Source of the DNA: Streptomyces sp. PH10-H1
GTDB lineage: Bacteria > Actinomycetota > Actinomycetes > Streptomycetales > Streptomycetaceae
NCBI RefSeq assembly: GCF_030063355.1
Contig: NZ_JASISZ010000050.1
Coordinates: forward strand, 1-64,000
Direction of reading: 5' to 3'
DNA: 64,000 nucleotides
This document shows, piece by piece, positions 41,969 to 49,634 of this stretch. Positions within the stretch are counted from its first letter, which is position 1; every line of letters begins with the position of its first letter. A model generated the notes under the pieces. The model was not told the origin of the DNA, did no database searches, and was given only the letters and a program-made list of their open reading frames with translations. The translations under genes were made by a program, and so were the position numbers.

Positions 41969-43036
41969 CTACTTCGCGTAGTCGCCGGTCAGGGTCACGA
42001 CTTCGGCGTGGTCACCGCGCTCCACGACCTCGCCGCTCACCCATGCCTCAACACCGCGGTCCGCGAAGGTGGCGAGCGCCACATCCACCGAATCCTGCGG
42101 CACGACCGCGATCATGCCGACGCCCATGTTCAGCGTCTTCTCCAGTTCCAGCCGCTCGACCCCGCCGAGCTCACCGACCGTGGTGAAGACCGGGTCCGGC
42201 CGCCACGTCGAACGGTCGACCGTGGCGTGCAGGTGGTCCGGGATGACGCGGCCCAGGTTGTTGGCCAGGCCGCCGCCGGTGATGTGCGAGAAGGCGTGCA
42301 CCGGGGCGAGGCGGGTGAGCGCCAGGCAGTCCAGCGAGTAGATCTTGGTCGGCTCCAGCAGCTCCTCGCCGAGGGTCCGGCCGAACTCCGGAACCTCGCG
42401 GTCCAGCTCCCAGCCGGCCCGGTCGAAGAAGACATGCCGGACCAGCGAGTACCCGTTGGAGTGAAGTCCCGACGACTCGATCGCGATCACCGCGTCACCC
42501 GTACGGATACGATCCGCGCCCAGCACCTGATCGGCCTCGACCACACCGGTACCGGCACCCGCGACATCGAAGTCGTCCGGGCCGAGCAGCCCCGGGTGCT
42601 CGGCGGTCTCGCCGCCGACCAGCGCACAGCCGGCCAGCACACAGCCCTCGGCGATGCCCTTGACGATCGCCGCGACCCGCTCGGGGAAGACCTTGCCGAC
42701 GCAGATGTAGTCGGTCATGAAGAGCGGCTCGGCGCCGCACACGACCAGGTCGTCCACGACCATGCCGACCAGGTCGTGACCGATCGTGTCGTACACGCCC
42801 ATCTTCCGGGCGATGTCGACCTTGGTCCCGACGCCGTCCGTGGCGGAGGCGAGCAACGGCCGCTCGTATCGCTTGAGAGCGGAGGCGTCGAAGAGCCCGG
42901 CGAATCCGCCGAGGCCGCCGACGACCTCGGGACGGGTGGCCTTCTTCACCCACTGCTTCATCAGGTCGACGGCGCGGTCGCCCGCTTCGATGTCAACGCC
43001 GGCGGAGGCGTAGCTGGCGCCAGTGGTCTCAGGCAT
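41969..43036 (-). CDS. purM: phosphoribosylformylglycinamidine cyclo-ligase
   Basis: This 355-residue enzyme (AIR synthetase) closes the imidazole ring of FGAM using ATP in step five of IMP synthesis. The N-terminus shows SYASAGVDIEAGD and GGLGGFAGLFDAS, followed by ATDGVGTKVDIARKMG near residue 65 and DLVGMVVDDLVVCGAEPLF, the ATP and metal-binding strands. GGETAEHPG lies near residue 150. The start is the ATG at 43036 after GAAGG. It follows purF in the same direction, with 99 bases between, so the two are probably one unit. The length is normal. Confidence 0.96.
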   Translation of the reverse strand: MPETTGASYASAGVDIEAGDRAVDLMKQWVKKATRPEVVGGLGGFAGLFDASALKRYERPLLASATDGVGTKVDIARKMGVYDTIGHDLVGMVVDDLVVCGAEPLFMTDYICVGKVFPERVAAIVKGIAEGCVLAGCALVGGETAEHPGLLGPDDFDVAGAGTGVVEADQVLGADRIRTGDAVIAIESSGLHSNGYSLVRHVFFDRAGWELDREVPEFGRTLGEELLEPTKIYSLDCLALTRLAPVHAFSHITGGGLANNLGRVIPDHLHATVDRSTWRPDPVFTTVGELGGVERLELEKTLNMGVGMIAVVPQDSVDVALATFADRGVEAWVSGEVVERGDHAEVVTLTGDYAK

Positions 43037-43135
43037 GGCTGGGAAACCTTCACGTCGTCGAGTAGATGCGGTGTGATGCGGAGTGCCGGATTGCCGTATT
43101 GCCGGATTCAACAGTGGCGCTTCAAGATTGCCGGA

Positions 43136-44653
43136 TTACGGACGGCGGAGCGCGTCGGCGGCGTCCGTGCCACCGGCCAGCTCGCTCTCCAGGAGCTGCT
43201 TGCCCAGCAGCTCCGGATCCGGCAGGTCCATCGGGTACACGCCGTCGAAGCAGGCGCGGCACAGGTTCGGCTTGGCGATCGTGGTCGCCTCGACCATCGC
43301 GTCCAGCGAGATGTACGCGAGCGAGTCCGCGCCCAGCGACTTGCCGATCTCCTCGACGGACATGCCGTTGGCGATCAGCTCGGCGCGGGTCGCGAAGTCG
43401 ATGCCGAAGAAGCACGGCCACTTGACCGGCGGGGACGAGATCCGGATGTGGATCTCGGCAGCGCCCGCCTCGCGGAGCATCTTCACCAGCGCGCGCTGGG
43501 TGTTGCCGCGGACGATCGAGTCGTCCACGACCACCAGGCGCTTGCCCTTGATGACATCCTTGAGCGGGTTGAGCTTGAGCCGGATACCCAGCTGCCGGAT
43601 GGTCTGCGACGGCTGGATGAACGTCCGGCCGACGTAGGAGTTCTTGACCAGGCCGGTGCCGTAAGGGATACCGCTCGCCTCGGCGTAGCCGACGGCGGCC
43701 GGCGTGCCGGACTCCGGAGTCGGTATCACCAGATCAGCTTCGACCGGGGCCTCGGCCGCGAGCTTGCGGCCCATCTCCACCCGGGACAGATACACGTTCC
43801 GGCCGGCGATGTCGGTGTCCGGTCGGGCCAGGTACACGTATTCGAAAATGCAGCCCTTGGGCTTGGCCTCCGCGAAGCGGGAGGCCCGCATCCCGTTCTC
43901 GTCGATCGCGATCAGCTCGCCCGGCTCGATCTCCCGGACGAAGACGGCACCGCAGATGTCGAGGGCGGCGGTCTCCGAGGCGACGACCCAGCCGCGCTCC
44001 AGTCGGCCCAGCACGAGCGGACGGATGCCCTGCGGGTCACGCGCCGCGTAGAGGGTGTGCTCATCCATGAAGACAAGGCTGAAAGCACCCTTGACCAACG
44101 GCAGCACCTTGGAGGCGGCGAGCTCGACGGAGAGCGGCTTGCCGTCCTCGTCCACCTGTCCGGCCAGCAGCGCGGTCACCAGATCGGTGTCATTGGTCGC
44201 GGCCACCCGAGTGGCCCGGCCGTTGCCCTGCGGCAGGTCGGCGACCAGCTCGGCGAGCTCCGCCGTGTTGACCAGGTTGCCGTTGTGACCGAGCGCGATC
44301 GACCCGTTGGCGGTGGCACGGAACGTGGGCTGGGCGTTCTCCCACACCGAGGCACCGGTGGTCGAGTAGCGGGCATGACCGACGGCGATATGGCCGGTCA
44401 GCGAAGCGAGAGAGGTCTCGTCGAAGACCTGGGAAACGAGCCCCATGTCCTTGAAGACCAGGATCTGGGAGCCATTGCTCACAGCGATGCCCGCAGACTC
44501 CTGTCCGCGGTGCTGCAGGGCGTACAGACCGAAATAGGTGAGCTTGGAGACCTCTTCGCCGGGGGCCCAGACACCAAAGACGCCGCAAGCGTCCTGGGGG
44601 CCCTTCTCGCCGGGGAGCAGGTCGTGGTTGAGTCGTCCATCACCACGAGGCAC
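43136..44653 (-). CDS. purF: amidophosphoribosyltransferase
   Basis: This 505-residue enzyme is the committed first step of purine synthesis: PRPP plus glutamine gives phosphoribosylamine. The catalytic N-terminal Cys sits in DACGVFGVW at residue 23, so a 22-residue propeptide must be removed, as in Bacillus PurF. The PRPP-binding motif VVVDDSIVRGNT is near residue 370. Four cysteines placed like the 4Fe-4S ligands of the Bacillus enzyme are present (GCIFEYVY, PCFFGID, NLCRACF), suggesting an oxygen-sensitive cluster form. The start is a GTG at 44653. Upstream is a perfect 22-base palindrome. Confidence 0.96.
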   Translation of the reverse strand: MPRGDGRLNHDLLPGEKGPQDACGVFGVWAPGEEVSKLTYFGLYALQHRGQESAGIAVSNGSQILVFKDMGLVSQVFDETSLASLTGHIAVGHARYSTTGASVWENAQPTFRATANGSIALGHNGNLVNTAELAELVADLPQGNGRATRVAATNDTDLVTALLAGQVDEDGKPLSVELAASKVLPLVKGAFSLVFMDEHTLYAARDPQGIRPLVLGRLERGWVVASETAALDICGAVFVREIEPGELIAIDENGMRASRFAEAKPKGCIFEYVYLARPDTDIAGRNVYLSRVEMGRKLAAEAPVEADLVIPTPESGTPAAVGYAEASGIPYGTGLVKNSYVGRTFIQPSQTIRQLGIRLKLNPLKDVIKGKRLVVVDDSIVRGNTQRALVKMLREAGAAEIHIRISSPPVKWPCFFGIDFATRAELIANGMSVEEIGKSLGADSLAYISLDAMVEATTIAKPNLCRACFDGVYPMDLPDPELLGKQLLESELAGGTDAADALRRP

Positions 44654-44674
44654 ATCACCGAGTCTAAGGCAGTT

Positions 44675-44696
44675 CCCCGGTTCGGCCGAACCGGGG
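44675..44696. promoter_or_regulatory. perfect 22-bp palindrome upstream of purF
   Basis: The arms CCCCGGTTCGG and CCGAACCGGGG meet without a spacer 22 bases upstream of the purF GTG. It may be an operator or an mRNA hairpin covering the ribosome site region. It is not at a gene end, so a terminator role is unlikely except as an attenuator. Confidence 0.5.
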
Positions 44697-44842
44697 AGCG
44701 AGCCGGAACCCCGTGACCACCGGCCTCTTCGCGCAGGTGAGGCGAGGATCACGCTGCGTGCGGACTCGGGGTGAGCAGGACGCTACGCTCTGGCACGGAC
44801 TTCGTCAGCCAGGCCGAGATATCCACCCGGGAGGTTGCCGCC

Positions 44843-45037
44843 ATGACCAAGCGACTCGTCGACGTCGATGACGCCACACTCGCCAAGGCCATGGAAGCGC
44901 TGGGCACGGCAACCCTCGAAGACACGGTCAACGAGGCTCTGCGCTTCGTGGTGGGCAAGCGCGAGGAAGCCAAGAAGCGCCCCTGGGAGAAACTGTCTGC
45001 CAAGGGCCCGCCCCGGCCGGGAATGGCTCGGCCCTGA
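44843..45037 (+). CDS. VapB-type antitoxin
   Basis: This 64-residue ribbon-helix-helix type antitoxin reads TKRLVDVDDATLAKAMEALG then ATLEDTVNEALRFVV, followed by a Lys/Arg/Pro-rich tail that in relatives wraps around a PIN toxin. The ATG follows GGGAGG. VapB proteins normally pair with a VapC RNase gene immediately downstream; here the only trace is a 13-codon fragment 88 bases on. It is therefore an orphan antitoxin, possibly kept because it neutralises a toxin encoded elsewhere. It is divergent from purF. Confidence 0.85.
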   Translation: MTKRLVDVDDATLAKAMEALGTATLEDTVNEALRFVVGKREEAKKRPWEKLSAKGPPRPGMARP

Positions 45038-45125
45038 ACGTATTGCACGCGTATCGCCCGGACAACGGGATCGCCGCCGATGTACGTGCGGCGCGCGAGG
45101 TGGTCACGGACGAGGTGAGCGGGGC

Positions 45126-45164
45126 ATGGCCCGACGCCTGATTCTCGATAGCGGAATCCTCTAG
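45126..45164 (+). pseudogene. 5' remnant of a PIN-domain (VapC) toxin gene
   Basis: An ATG preceded by GAGGTGAGC opens a 12-residue frame, MARRLILDSGIL, which then meets TAG. This is the characteristic first strand of PIN-domain toxins, including the first catalytic aspartate, and nothing of the rest remains. Just upstream, one frame at about 45038-45140 ends in DNGIAADVRAAREVVTDE, which looks like an antitoxin C-terminus overlapping the toxin start. The cassette appears to have lost its 3' part by deletion. Confidence 0.55.
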
Positions 45165-45221
45165 TCCGCCCCAGCCGGAGCGGCTGCGCGCGGTCAGCGG
45201 GTGAGCTTGGAGACCACCGGC

Positions 45222-46025
45222 TCAGCCGAGTACGGGGAGGTAGGGGGCGAGATCGGCGCGCTCGCCGCTCGCCGAGACGTCGGCCGCTTCGAGGGCGGAC
45301 TTCCAGTCCGTGCGCCCGGTGGCGAGCCGGATCCAGGTGATCGGATCGGTCTCGACGACGTTCGCCGGCGTGCCGCGGGTGTGCCGGGGGCCCGCCACAC
45401 ACTGGACAGCCGCATACGGCGGGATCCGGACCTCCACGGAGTTGCCGGGCGCCTTGACGGCCAGGGCGTCGGCCAGCAGCCGGGTGACGGCGGCCACGGC
45501 CTGCCGGTCGTGGGCGACCTCGACGCCGGTGGCGCGCGCCAGGTCGTCGCCGTGGACGACCAGCTCCACGAGCCGGGTGACGGTCAGATCCAGGGCCCGC
45601 ATCGCGCCGAAGATGTGCGGAACGATCCGGTCCGCCCGTACCGCCTCGTCCAGGACCGGTTCCAGCCGCGCGGCGGCGGCATCGATCGCCGCCGCCGGAT
45701 CCTGGATGCCGGCCGCGGTCTCGCGGGTCGTCGCGTCGAGCCGGTCCGCGAGCGCGGCCGTCGACACCGCCCACGTCGACAGATCGGTGACCGGCGGCGC
45801 CGGGTCCGGTACGGGCTCGCCGAGCAGCATCGGCACCGCGTCGATCTGCCGCACGATGTGCGCGACCAGCAGCGTCACGTCCCAGCCGGGCAGCCCGGCG
45901 GGCAGCGCGAGCTGCTCGGGCGTGAGCGCATGCACCGCCGAACGCACCGCGCTCACCTGCGCGATGAGCGCGGCACGCGTCCTGGCGGGGTCATAGGTAC
46001 GGGCACGGCGACCGGCTGACGTCAT
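45222..46025 (-). CDS. maleylpyruvate-isomerase-like (MDMPI) protein with SCP2-like domain
   Basis: The protein has 267 residues. The N-terminal DinB-like four-helix domain has ALIAQVSAVRSAVHALTPEQ and LPGWDVTLLVAHIVRQIDAV, with the conserved WDV...H motif of mycothiol-dependent isomerases. RLVELVVHGDDLARATG near residue 165 supplies further metal ligands (H...D). The last 70 residues (SVEVRIPPYAAVQCVAG; DPITWIRLATGRTDW) are a sterol-carrier (SCP2) fold. Such proteins probably use mycothiol as a thiol cofactor for isomerisation or detoxification; the substrate is unknown. It follows the pur region in conserved fashion. Confidence 0.87.
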   Translation of the reverse strand: MTSAGRRARTYDPARTRAALIAQVSAVRSAVHALTPEQLALPAGLPGWDVTLLVAHIVRQIDAVPMLLGEPVPDPAPPVTDLSTWAVSTAALADRLDATTRETAAGIQDPAAAIDAAAARLEPVLDEAVRADRIVPHIFGAMRALDLTVTRLVELVVHGDDLARATGVEVAHDRQAVAAVTRLLADALAVKAPGNSVEVRIPPYAAVQCVAGPRHTRGTPANVVETDPITWIRLATGRTDWKSALEAADVSASGERADLAPYLPVLG

Positions 46026-46094
46026 ACCCGCGAGCCTATTCGGCTGCCCCGCGGCTTGTCGTGAGGCTTTCTCCCTGGGCGGGTGGCCCTGGGC

Positions 46095-46298
46095 TCAGGC
46101 CTGGCGCGGGCGCTCGAAGGTGAGGAGCAGACCCTCGACCGCGCCGGGGCCTATGCGGCCCTTGACGTCAGCAGCGGTGATCGACTTCAGCGCCCAGCCG
46201 TCGCCGGCCTGCTTGTTGAGCGTCTTCTCCAGCTTGTCGCCGTCCAGCGCGTCACCGATCAGCGATTCACGGAACGAAACAACCTTGTACTCGAACAT
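46095..46298 (-). CDS. DUF4177 small protein
   Basis: This 67-residue protein begins MFEYKVVSFRESLIGDALDG and contains the family pattern LEKTLNKQAGDGWALKSIT. The C-terminal VEGLLLTFERPRQ forms the last strand. DUF4177 proteins are small alpha/beta proteins of unknown function. The ATG at 46298 follows GAGGGG at good spacing. The reading frame happens to stay open into an upstream coding fragment for another 207 codons, but the family normally starts here. Confidence 0.88.
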   Translation of the reverse strand: MFEYKVVSFRESLIGDALDGDKLEKTLNKQAGDGWALKSITAADVKGRIGPGAVEGLLLTFERPRQA

Positions 46299-46919
46299 GG
46301 CCCAGCCCCTCGTGCGTACGTACGGAATCCGTCGGCGCCAGCCAATCATGCGACCAGCCCCGCAGGTTAGTTGCTGCTGACCCCTGATCGGAATGGAGGA
46401 CGCATCATGCGAGGCCTGGGGATAAGGCTCGGGGATGTGATGGAGTGCCGAGTGGAGCGACTTCTCACCGTCGGGAGACCTCAGTTGAGTGCGGAGTCTC
46501 AGCCACGCCGCGGCGTAGTGCGAGCACAGGCTTCGCATGTAGTACCGATCCATTGATGTCACGCCGGCTGCGTCGGCATCGTCCAGCGTGTCGGACCAGG
46601 TGCGGCTTCGGTTGAGCAGAGAGCCGTCGTCCGGGACCAGGTCGTCCTTCAACATCTCGAGGAGCTCATCGAAGCTGCGGTCCGGCTTCTTGTCCCTCGT
46701 CTCATCGCACAGCTGAAGCATCCCAGGGGGAAACTCGGCCTGCTCCGCCAGGGCTGGATCGCATGCCTGGACGGCTCGTATGAGATTGAGGCGGTCCGGC
46801 CAGTGCCGCGCATGACCTTTGACAAAGTCGCCGAGGCGCTCCCACGCCTCCACTTCGGACCGGATCCACCGGGCCAGGACATGGATGTCGACGGGGTGAT
46901 GAGGCGTGCGGGCACGCAC
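46299..46919 (-). pseudogene. probable 3'-truncated hypothetical gene reading into the DUF4177 gene
   Basis: Upstream of and in frame with the DUF4177 gene is a stretch with natural protein character: VLARWIRSEVEAWERLGDF, FPPGMLQLCDETRDKKP, SFDELLEMLKDDLVPDDG, YYMRSLCSHYAAAWLRLRTQ. It begins at a GTG (46919) and has no stop of its own. The character fades after about 46410. It is best read as a gene whose 3' end was lost by deletion, leaving its frame running into the DUF4177 leader. The family is unrecognised. A genuine fusion with DUF4177 is the alternative. Confidence 0.5.
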
Positions 46920-47083
46920 ACGACGCGCTCAACCTCGTGGAGAAGGTCCAGCACGGCGAGACTCTGCGCCGGGTCTCAGAGCTTCAGCGGACCCTGCGGA
47001 TGAAAAACACCCCGGCGACCCGCAGCCTCACCGAGCACCTCATCGACACCCGCGCACTCGTCGCCTCCGGGGGCCGGGCATGA
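46919..47083 (+). pseudogene. 3' remnant of a gene upstream of the HAD/methyltransferase chimera
   Basis: One + frame from 46919 to the TGA at 47081-47083 has coding character: DALNLVEKVQHGETLRRVSE, LQRTLRMKNTPATRSLTEHL and a short end DTRALVASGGRA. It overlaps the start of the next gene by four bases (ATGA), the spacing of a real operon. There is no start codon context at its 5' end, and that end abuts the start of a minus-strand gene fragment. It is probably the C-terminus of a lost regulator-type gene. The parent family is uncertain. Confidence 0.5.
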
Positions 47084-48222
47084 CCCGCCGCACCGGTCTC
47101 ATCCTCGATTTCGGCGGAGTGCTGACCACCAGTGTCCCCGGCTGCGCTGCGGGATTCGATCGCCGGGAAGGGCTACCGCCTGGGACGTTTCTCCGGGCCA
47201 TCGCCGTCAACCCGGAAGGTGCGGCGCTCTATGCGGACCTGGAGCGCGGAGCGGTCACCCAGACCGAGTGGAACGAACGTACTGGTGCGCTGCTCGGTAT
47301 CGACGGCACGGACCTGCTTGGCCGGGTCCTGGTCGATCTCCATCCGGAGGCGTCCGTCATCGCTGCCGCGCGGGCTGCCCGAGCCGCAGGCATCAAGGTC
47401 GGCATTCTCTCCAACAGCCTCGGCATGGAGCCGTACGACTACAACGCGGGGTTGCTCGCGCACCGGCTCGGCGACGCCAACGTGGTCACGGTCGAGGTCG
47501 ACGCGGCAGTGGCCGGAGCGGCACGCACCGCGCTGCACGGGGCCGGGCTGCACCCCACGGTGGTCAAGGGCGATGGGGCGCAAGGGAACTGGGATCGCGC
47601 TCCCTACGACCGGATCCTCGCTACCTGTTCGGTCCGGCGGATCCCCCGGGCGTGGGTCGAGCAGTCCCGCGCCGGGGGTGAGATCGTCGCCCCCGTGACG
47701 ACGCTGTTCGGTGGGGGCGCTGTCGTCCGCCTGACGGTGAACGAAGACGGCAACGCCCGAGGAAACGTCACGCGCGATGCGGCGTTCATGCGCCTTCGAC
47801 AGCAGCGGTTCACCGCGCCCGGCACGGACGCTTATCTCCCCGGGGACTGGCCCGGCGACGCCGAGCAGTCCATGACGTCCCTGGACCCCGAGGAGATCGG
47901 CGAGAACTGGCTGGCACAGCTCCTGGTCGGCTCCTGCGTACCGGACGTGTTCACCCGACGCGCGAAAGAGGGCGACGGCTGGACGTGGTGGCTGTTCGAC
48001 ACCGCCGTGACCTCCTGGGCAACGGTGGACTCCGTTCCCGGAGCGGCGGAGTTCGACGTCCGGCAGTCCGGCCCGCGCCGCCTGTGGGACGAGGTCGAAG
48101 CCGCATACCGCTGGTGGGAAGAGAAGGGTAAACCGGGCTACGAACGGCTCGGCCTCACCGTCACCGCCAGCGGGGAGCACCACACCTGGATCGACGACCC
48201 GAGCACATTCTGGACCCTCTGA
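47080..48222 (+). CDS. chimera: HAD hydrolase N-terminus fused to isoaspartate-type methyltransferase C-terminus
   Basis: This 380-residue frame joins two unrelated halves. Residues 1-120 are a HAD-type hydrolase: LILDFGGVLTT (nucleophile Asp) and IKVGILSNSLGMEPYDY (the Ser motif). From about residue 121 the sequence becomes YNAGLLAHRLG, RAPYDRILATCSVRRIPRAW and GGEIVAPVTTLFGGG, the middle and end of a PCMT-like methyltransferase of the type that accompanies ATP-grasp RiPP maturation. The HAD lysine and acidic motifs and the methyltransferase glycine-rich SAM motif that precedes YNAG are both missing, so neither activity is likely. The junction is near 47436-47447. It is probably the product of a deletion joining two genes. 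Confidence 0.75.
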   Translation: MTRRTGLILDFGGVLTTSVPGCAAGFDRREGLPPGTFLRAIAVNPEGAALYADLERGAVTQTEWNERTGALLGIDGTDLLGRVLVDLHPEASVIAAARAARAAGIKVGILSNSLGMEPYDYNAGLLAHRLGDANVVTVEVDAAVAGAARTALHGAGLHPTVVKGDGAQGNWDRAPYDRILATCSVRRIPRAWVEQSRAGGEIVAPVTTLFGGGAVVRLTVNEDGNARGNVTRDAAFMRLRQQRFTAPGTDAYLPGDWPGDAEQSMTSLDPEEIGENWLAQLLVGSCVPDVFTRRAKEGDGWTWWLFDTAVTSWATVDSVPGAAEFDVRQSGPRRLWDEVEAAYRWWEEKGKPGYERLGLTVTASGEHHTWIDDPSTFWTL

Positions 48223-48287
48223 ACAGCGCCACCACAAAGGCCCGGGGTACGCGTGCCGTACCCCGGCCCCGGACCGTCGTTGGGAGC

Positions 48288-48671
48288 ATGAGGCCCGTGA
48301 GCGATCCCACGCCGATCCACGCAGCGCCCGAACACCCCGGCGGGGAGTTGATCACCAGGCCCGAGCAAACCCCGGACGCTCTGCGGGTAGCAATCGCCCG
48401 CATCGCACCACACCGGCTGGAGGAGATGGAGACGCAGAAGAACGAAGCGTTCTCCATGGCTGCCCAGCATGACGTCCCCGGCCCCATTCGGATGTGGCTG
48501 CTGATCTGGTCCGGCGAGGTCGAGATCGAGCGGCGTCCGGACCTCTCCGAACGACGGCGCGACGCCGAGCGTGCGGCTCAGACGCTCCCCAGAGATGATC
48601 CCGCCTGGCGTGCAGCCATGGACGCGATCGTCGCCCTGACGGACGAAGCACGTGCGGCCGTGGCCGGATGA
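48288..48671 (+). CDS. DUF6247 protein, probable antitoxin
   Basis: The protein has 127 residues (118 if the GTG at 48297 is used). The helical segment DALRVAIARIAPHRLEEMET, then FSMAAQHDVPGPIRMWLLIW and WSGEVEIERRPDLSERRRDA fit DUF6247 as I remember it, a Streptomyces family encoded just before a small RelE-like gene. The stop overlaps the start of such a downstream gene by four bases (ATGA). That gene is cut short here, so this looks like the surviving half of a toxin-antitoxin pair. The toxin-antitoxin role is an inference from arrangement. Confidence 0.75.
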   Translation: MRPVSDPTPIHAAPEHPGGELITRPEQTPDALRVAIARIAPHRLEEMETQKNEAFSMAAQHDVPGPIRMWLLIWSGEVEIERRPDLSERRRDAERAAQTLPRDDPAWRAAMDAIVALTDEARAAVAG

Positions 48672-48736
48672 GTTGGTCCTGGGAGTACGACCCGAAGGAG
48701 GAACAGGTCATCGGCGGAAACCCCCGCATCCGATGA
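48668..48736 (+). pseudogene. truncated RelE-like toxin gene
   Basis: The frame starting in the ATGA overlap reads MSWSWEYDPKEEQVIGGNPR and stops after 22 codons. Full-length relatives that follow DUF6247 genes begin with the same W-x-W-E-Y pattern and run to roughly 100 residues. The rest has been lost, and the 3' end of the sigma-factor gene begins one base later (48738), which places a deletion or rearrangement junction here. Confidence 0.6.
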
Positions 48737-48737
48737 C

Positions 48738-49634
48738 CTACTGGAGGAACGCCTGACTCGGCGGGGTCACCAGACGGAGTTTGTCGGGGTTGCGGACCAC
48801 GCGGACCCCCACGATGCCGGTCTCGTTCAGCTCCAGCACGATCACGTTGTCCGCGACCCCGGCGGAGGTGACCAGCAGGCCCGGCTGGCCGTTCACGTCC
48901 ACATGGTGGACGGCCATGTCGGGCACCGGCGTGGCGAGGATGCCGAGGATCCAGCGCACTGCCTTGTCCGCGCCGAAGATCGGCCGCAGCGCCGCGCGGA
49001 CCTTGCCGCCGCCGTCCGACCACACGGTCACGTCCGGTGCGAGCATCTCCATCATCCGGTTGAGGTCGCCCCCGACGCACGCCGCCAGGAACTCGTCCGT
49101 GACCTTGCGGCGCACCTCCGGCGGGGCTTCATAGCGCGGGCGGCGGGCCAGGACGTGCGAGCGCGCCCGGCTGCCGACCTGCCGTACGGACGCTTCGGTG
49201 CGGTCGACCATTCCGGCGATCTCGGCATACGGGAAGCCGAAGACCTCCTTGAGGATGAACACCGCCCGCTCCAGCGGCGACAGCGACTCCAGCACCACCA
49301 GCATCGCCAGCGAGATCGCCTCTGCCTGCTCGACCCCGCCGCTCGCGTCCGGCGCGGTCACCAGCGGCTCCGGCAGCCATGGCCCGACATATGACTCCCG
49401 CTGCACCGCGGCCGAGCCCAGCCGGTTGAGCGAGAGATTGGTGACCGTACGGGCCAGATAGGCGCGGGGCTCGGTGATCCCGGCAGTGTCCACCCTGCTC
49501 CAGGCGAGCCAGGCGTCCTGCAGGATGTCCTCGGCGTCCGCCGCGCTGCCCAGCATCCGATAGGCGATGCCGAACAGCACGGAGCGGTGCTCCTGGAACA
49601 GCGAGAGGGCCAGTGCGGGGGTTTCATCGGTCAC
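48738..49634 (-). CDS. ECF41-type RNA polymerase sigma factor with SnoaL-like domain
   Basis: This 298-residue extracytoplasmic-function sigma factor (often named SigJ) has sigma2 at about 10-75 (LFQEHRSVLFGIAYRMLGSA, AEDILQDAWLAW) and sigma4 at about 105-165 (LSPLERAVFILKEVFGFPYA, RTEASVRQVGSRARSHV). A C-terminal SnoaL-like domain of about 120 residues (FLAACVGGDLNRMMEMLAPD, NPDKLRLV at the end) replaces an anti-sigma factor in ECF41 regulation. The GTG at 49634 overlaps the stop of the carboxymuconolactone-decarboxylase gene by four bases. ECF41 factors typically control such a neighbouring oxidoreductase/decarboxylase gene. Confidence 0.93.
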   Translation of the reverse strand: MTDETPALALSLFQEHRSVLFGIAYRMLGSAADAEDILQDAWLAWSRVDTAGITEPRAYLARTVTNLSLNRLGSAAVQRESYVGPWLPEPLVTAPDASGGVEQAEAISLAMLVVLESLSPLERAVFILKEVFGFPYAEIAGMVDRTEASVRQVGSRARSHVLARRPRYEAPPEVRRKVTDEFLAACVGGDLNRMMEMLAPDVTVWSDGGGKVRAALRPIFGADKAVRWILGILATPVPDMAVHHVDVNGQPGLLVTSAGVADNVIVLELNETGIVGVRVVRNPDKLRLVTPPSQAFLQ

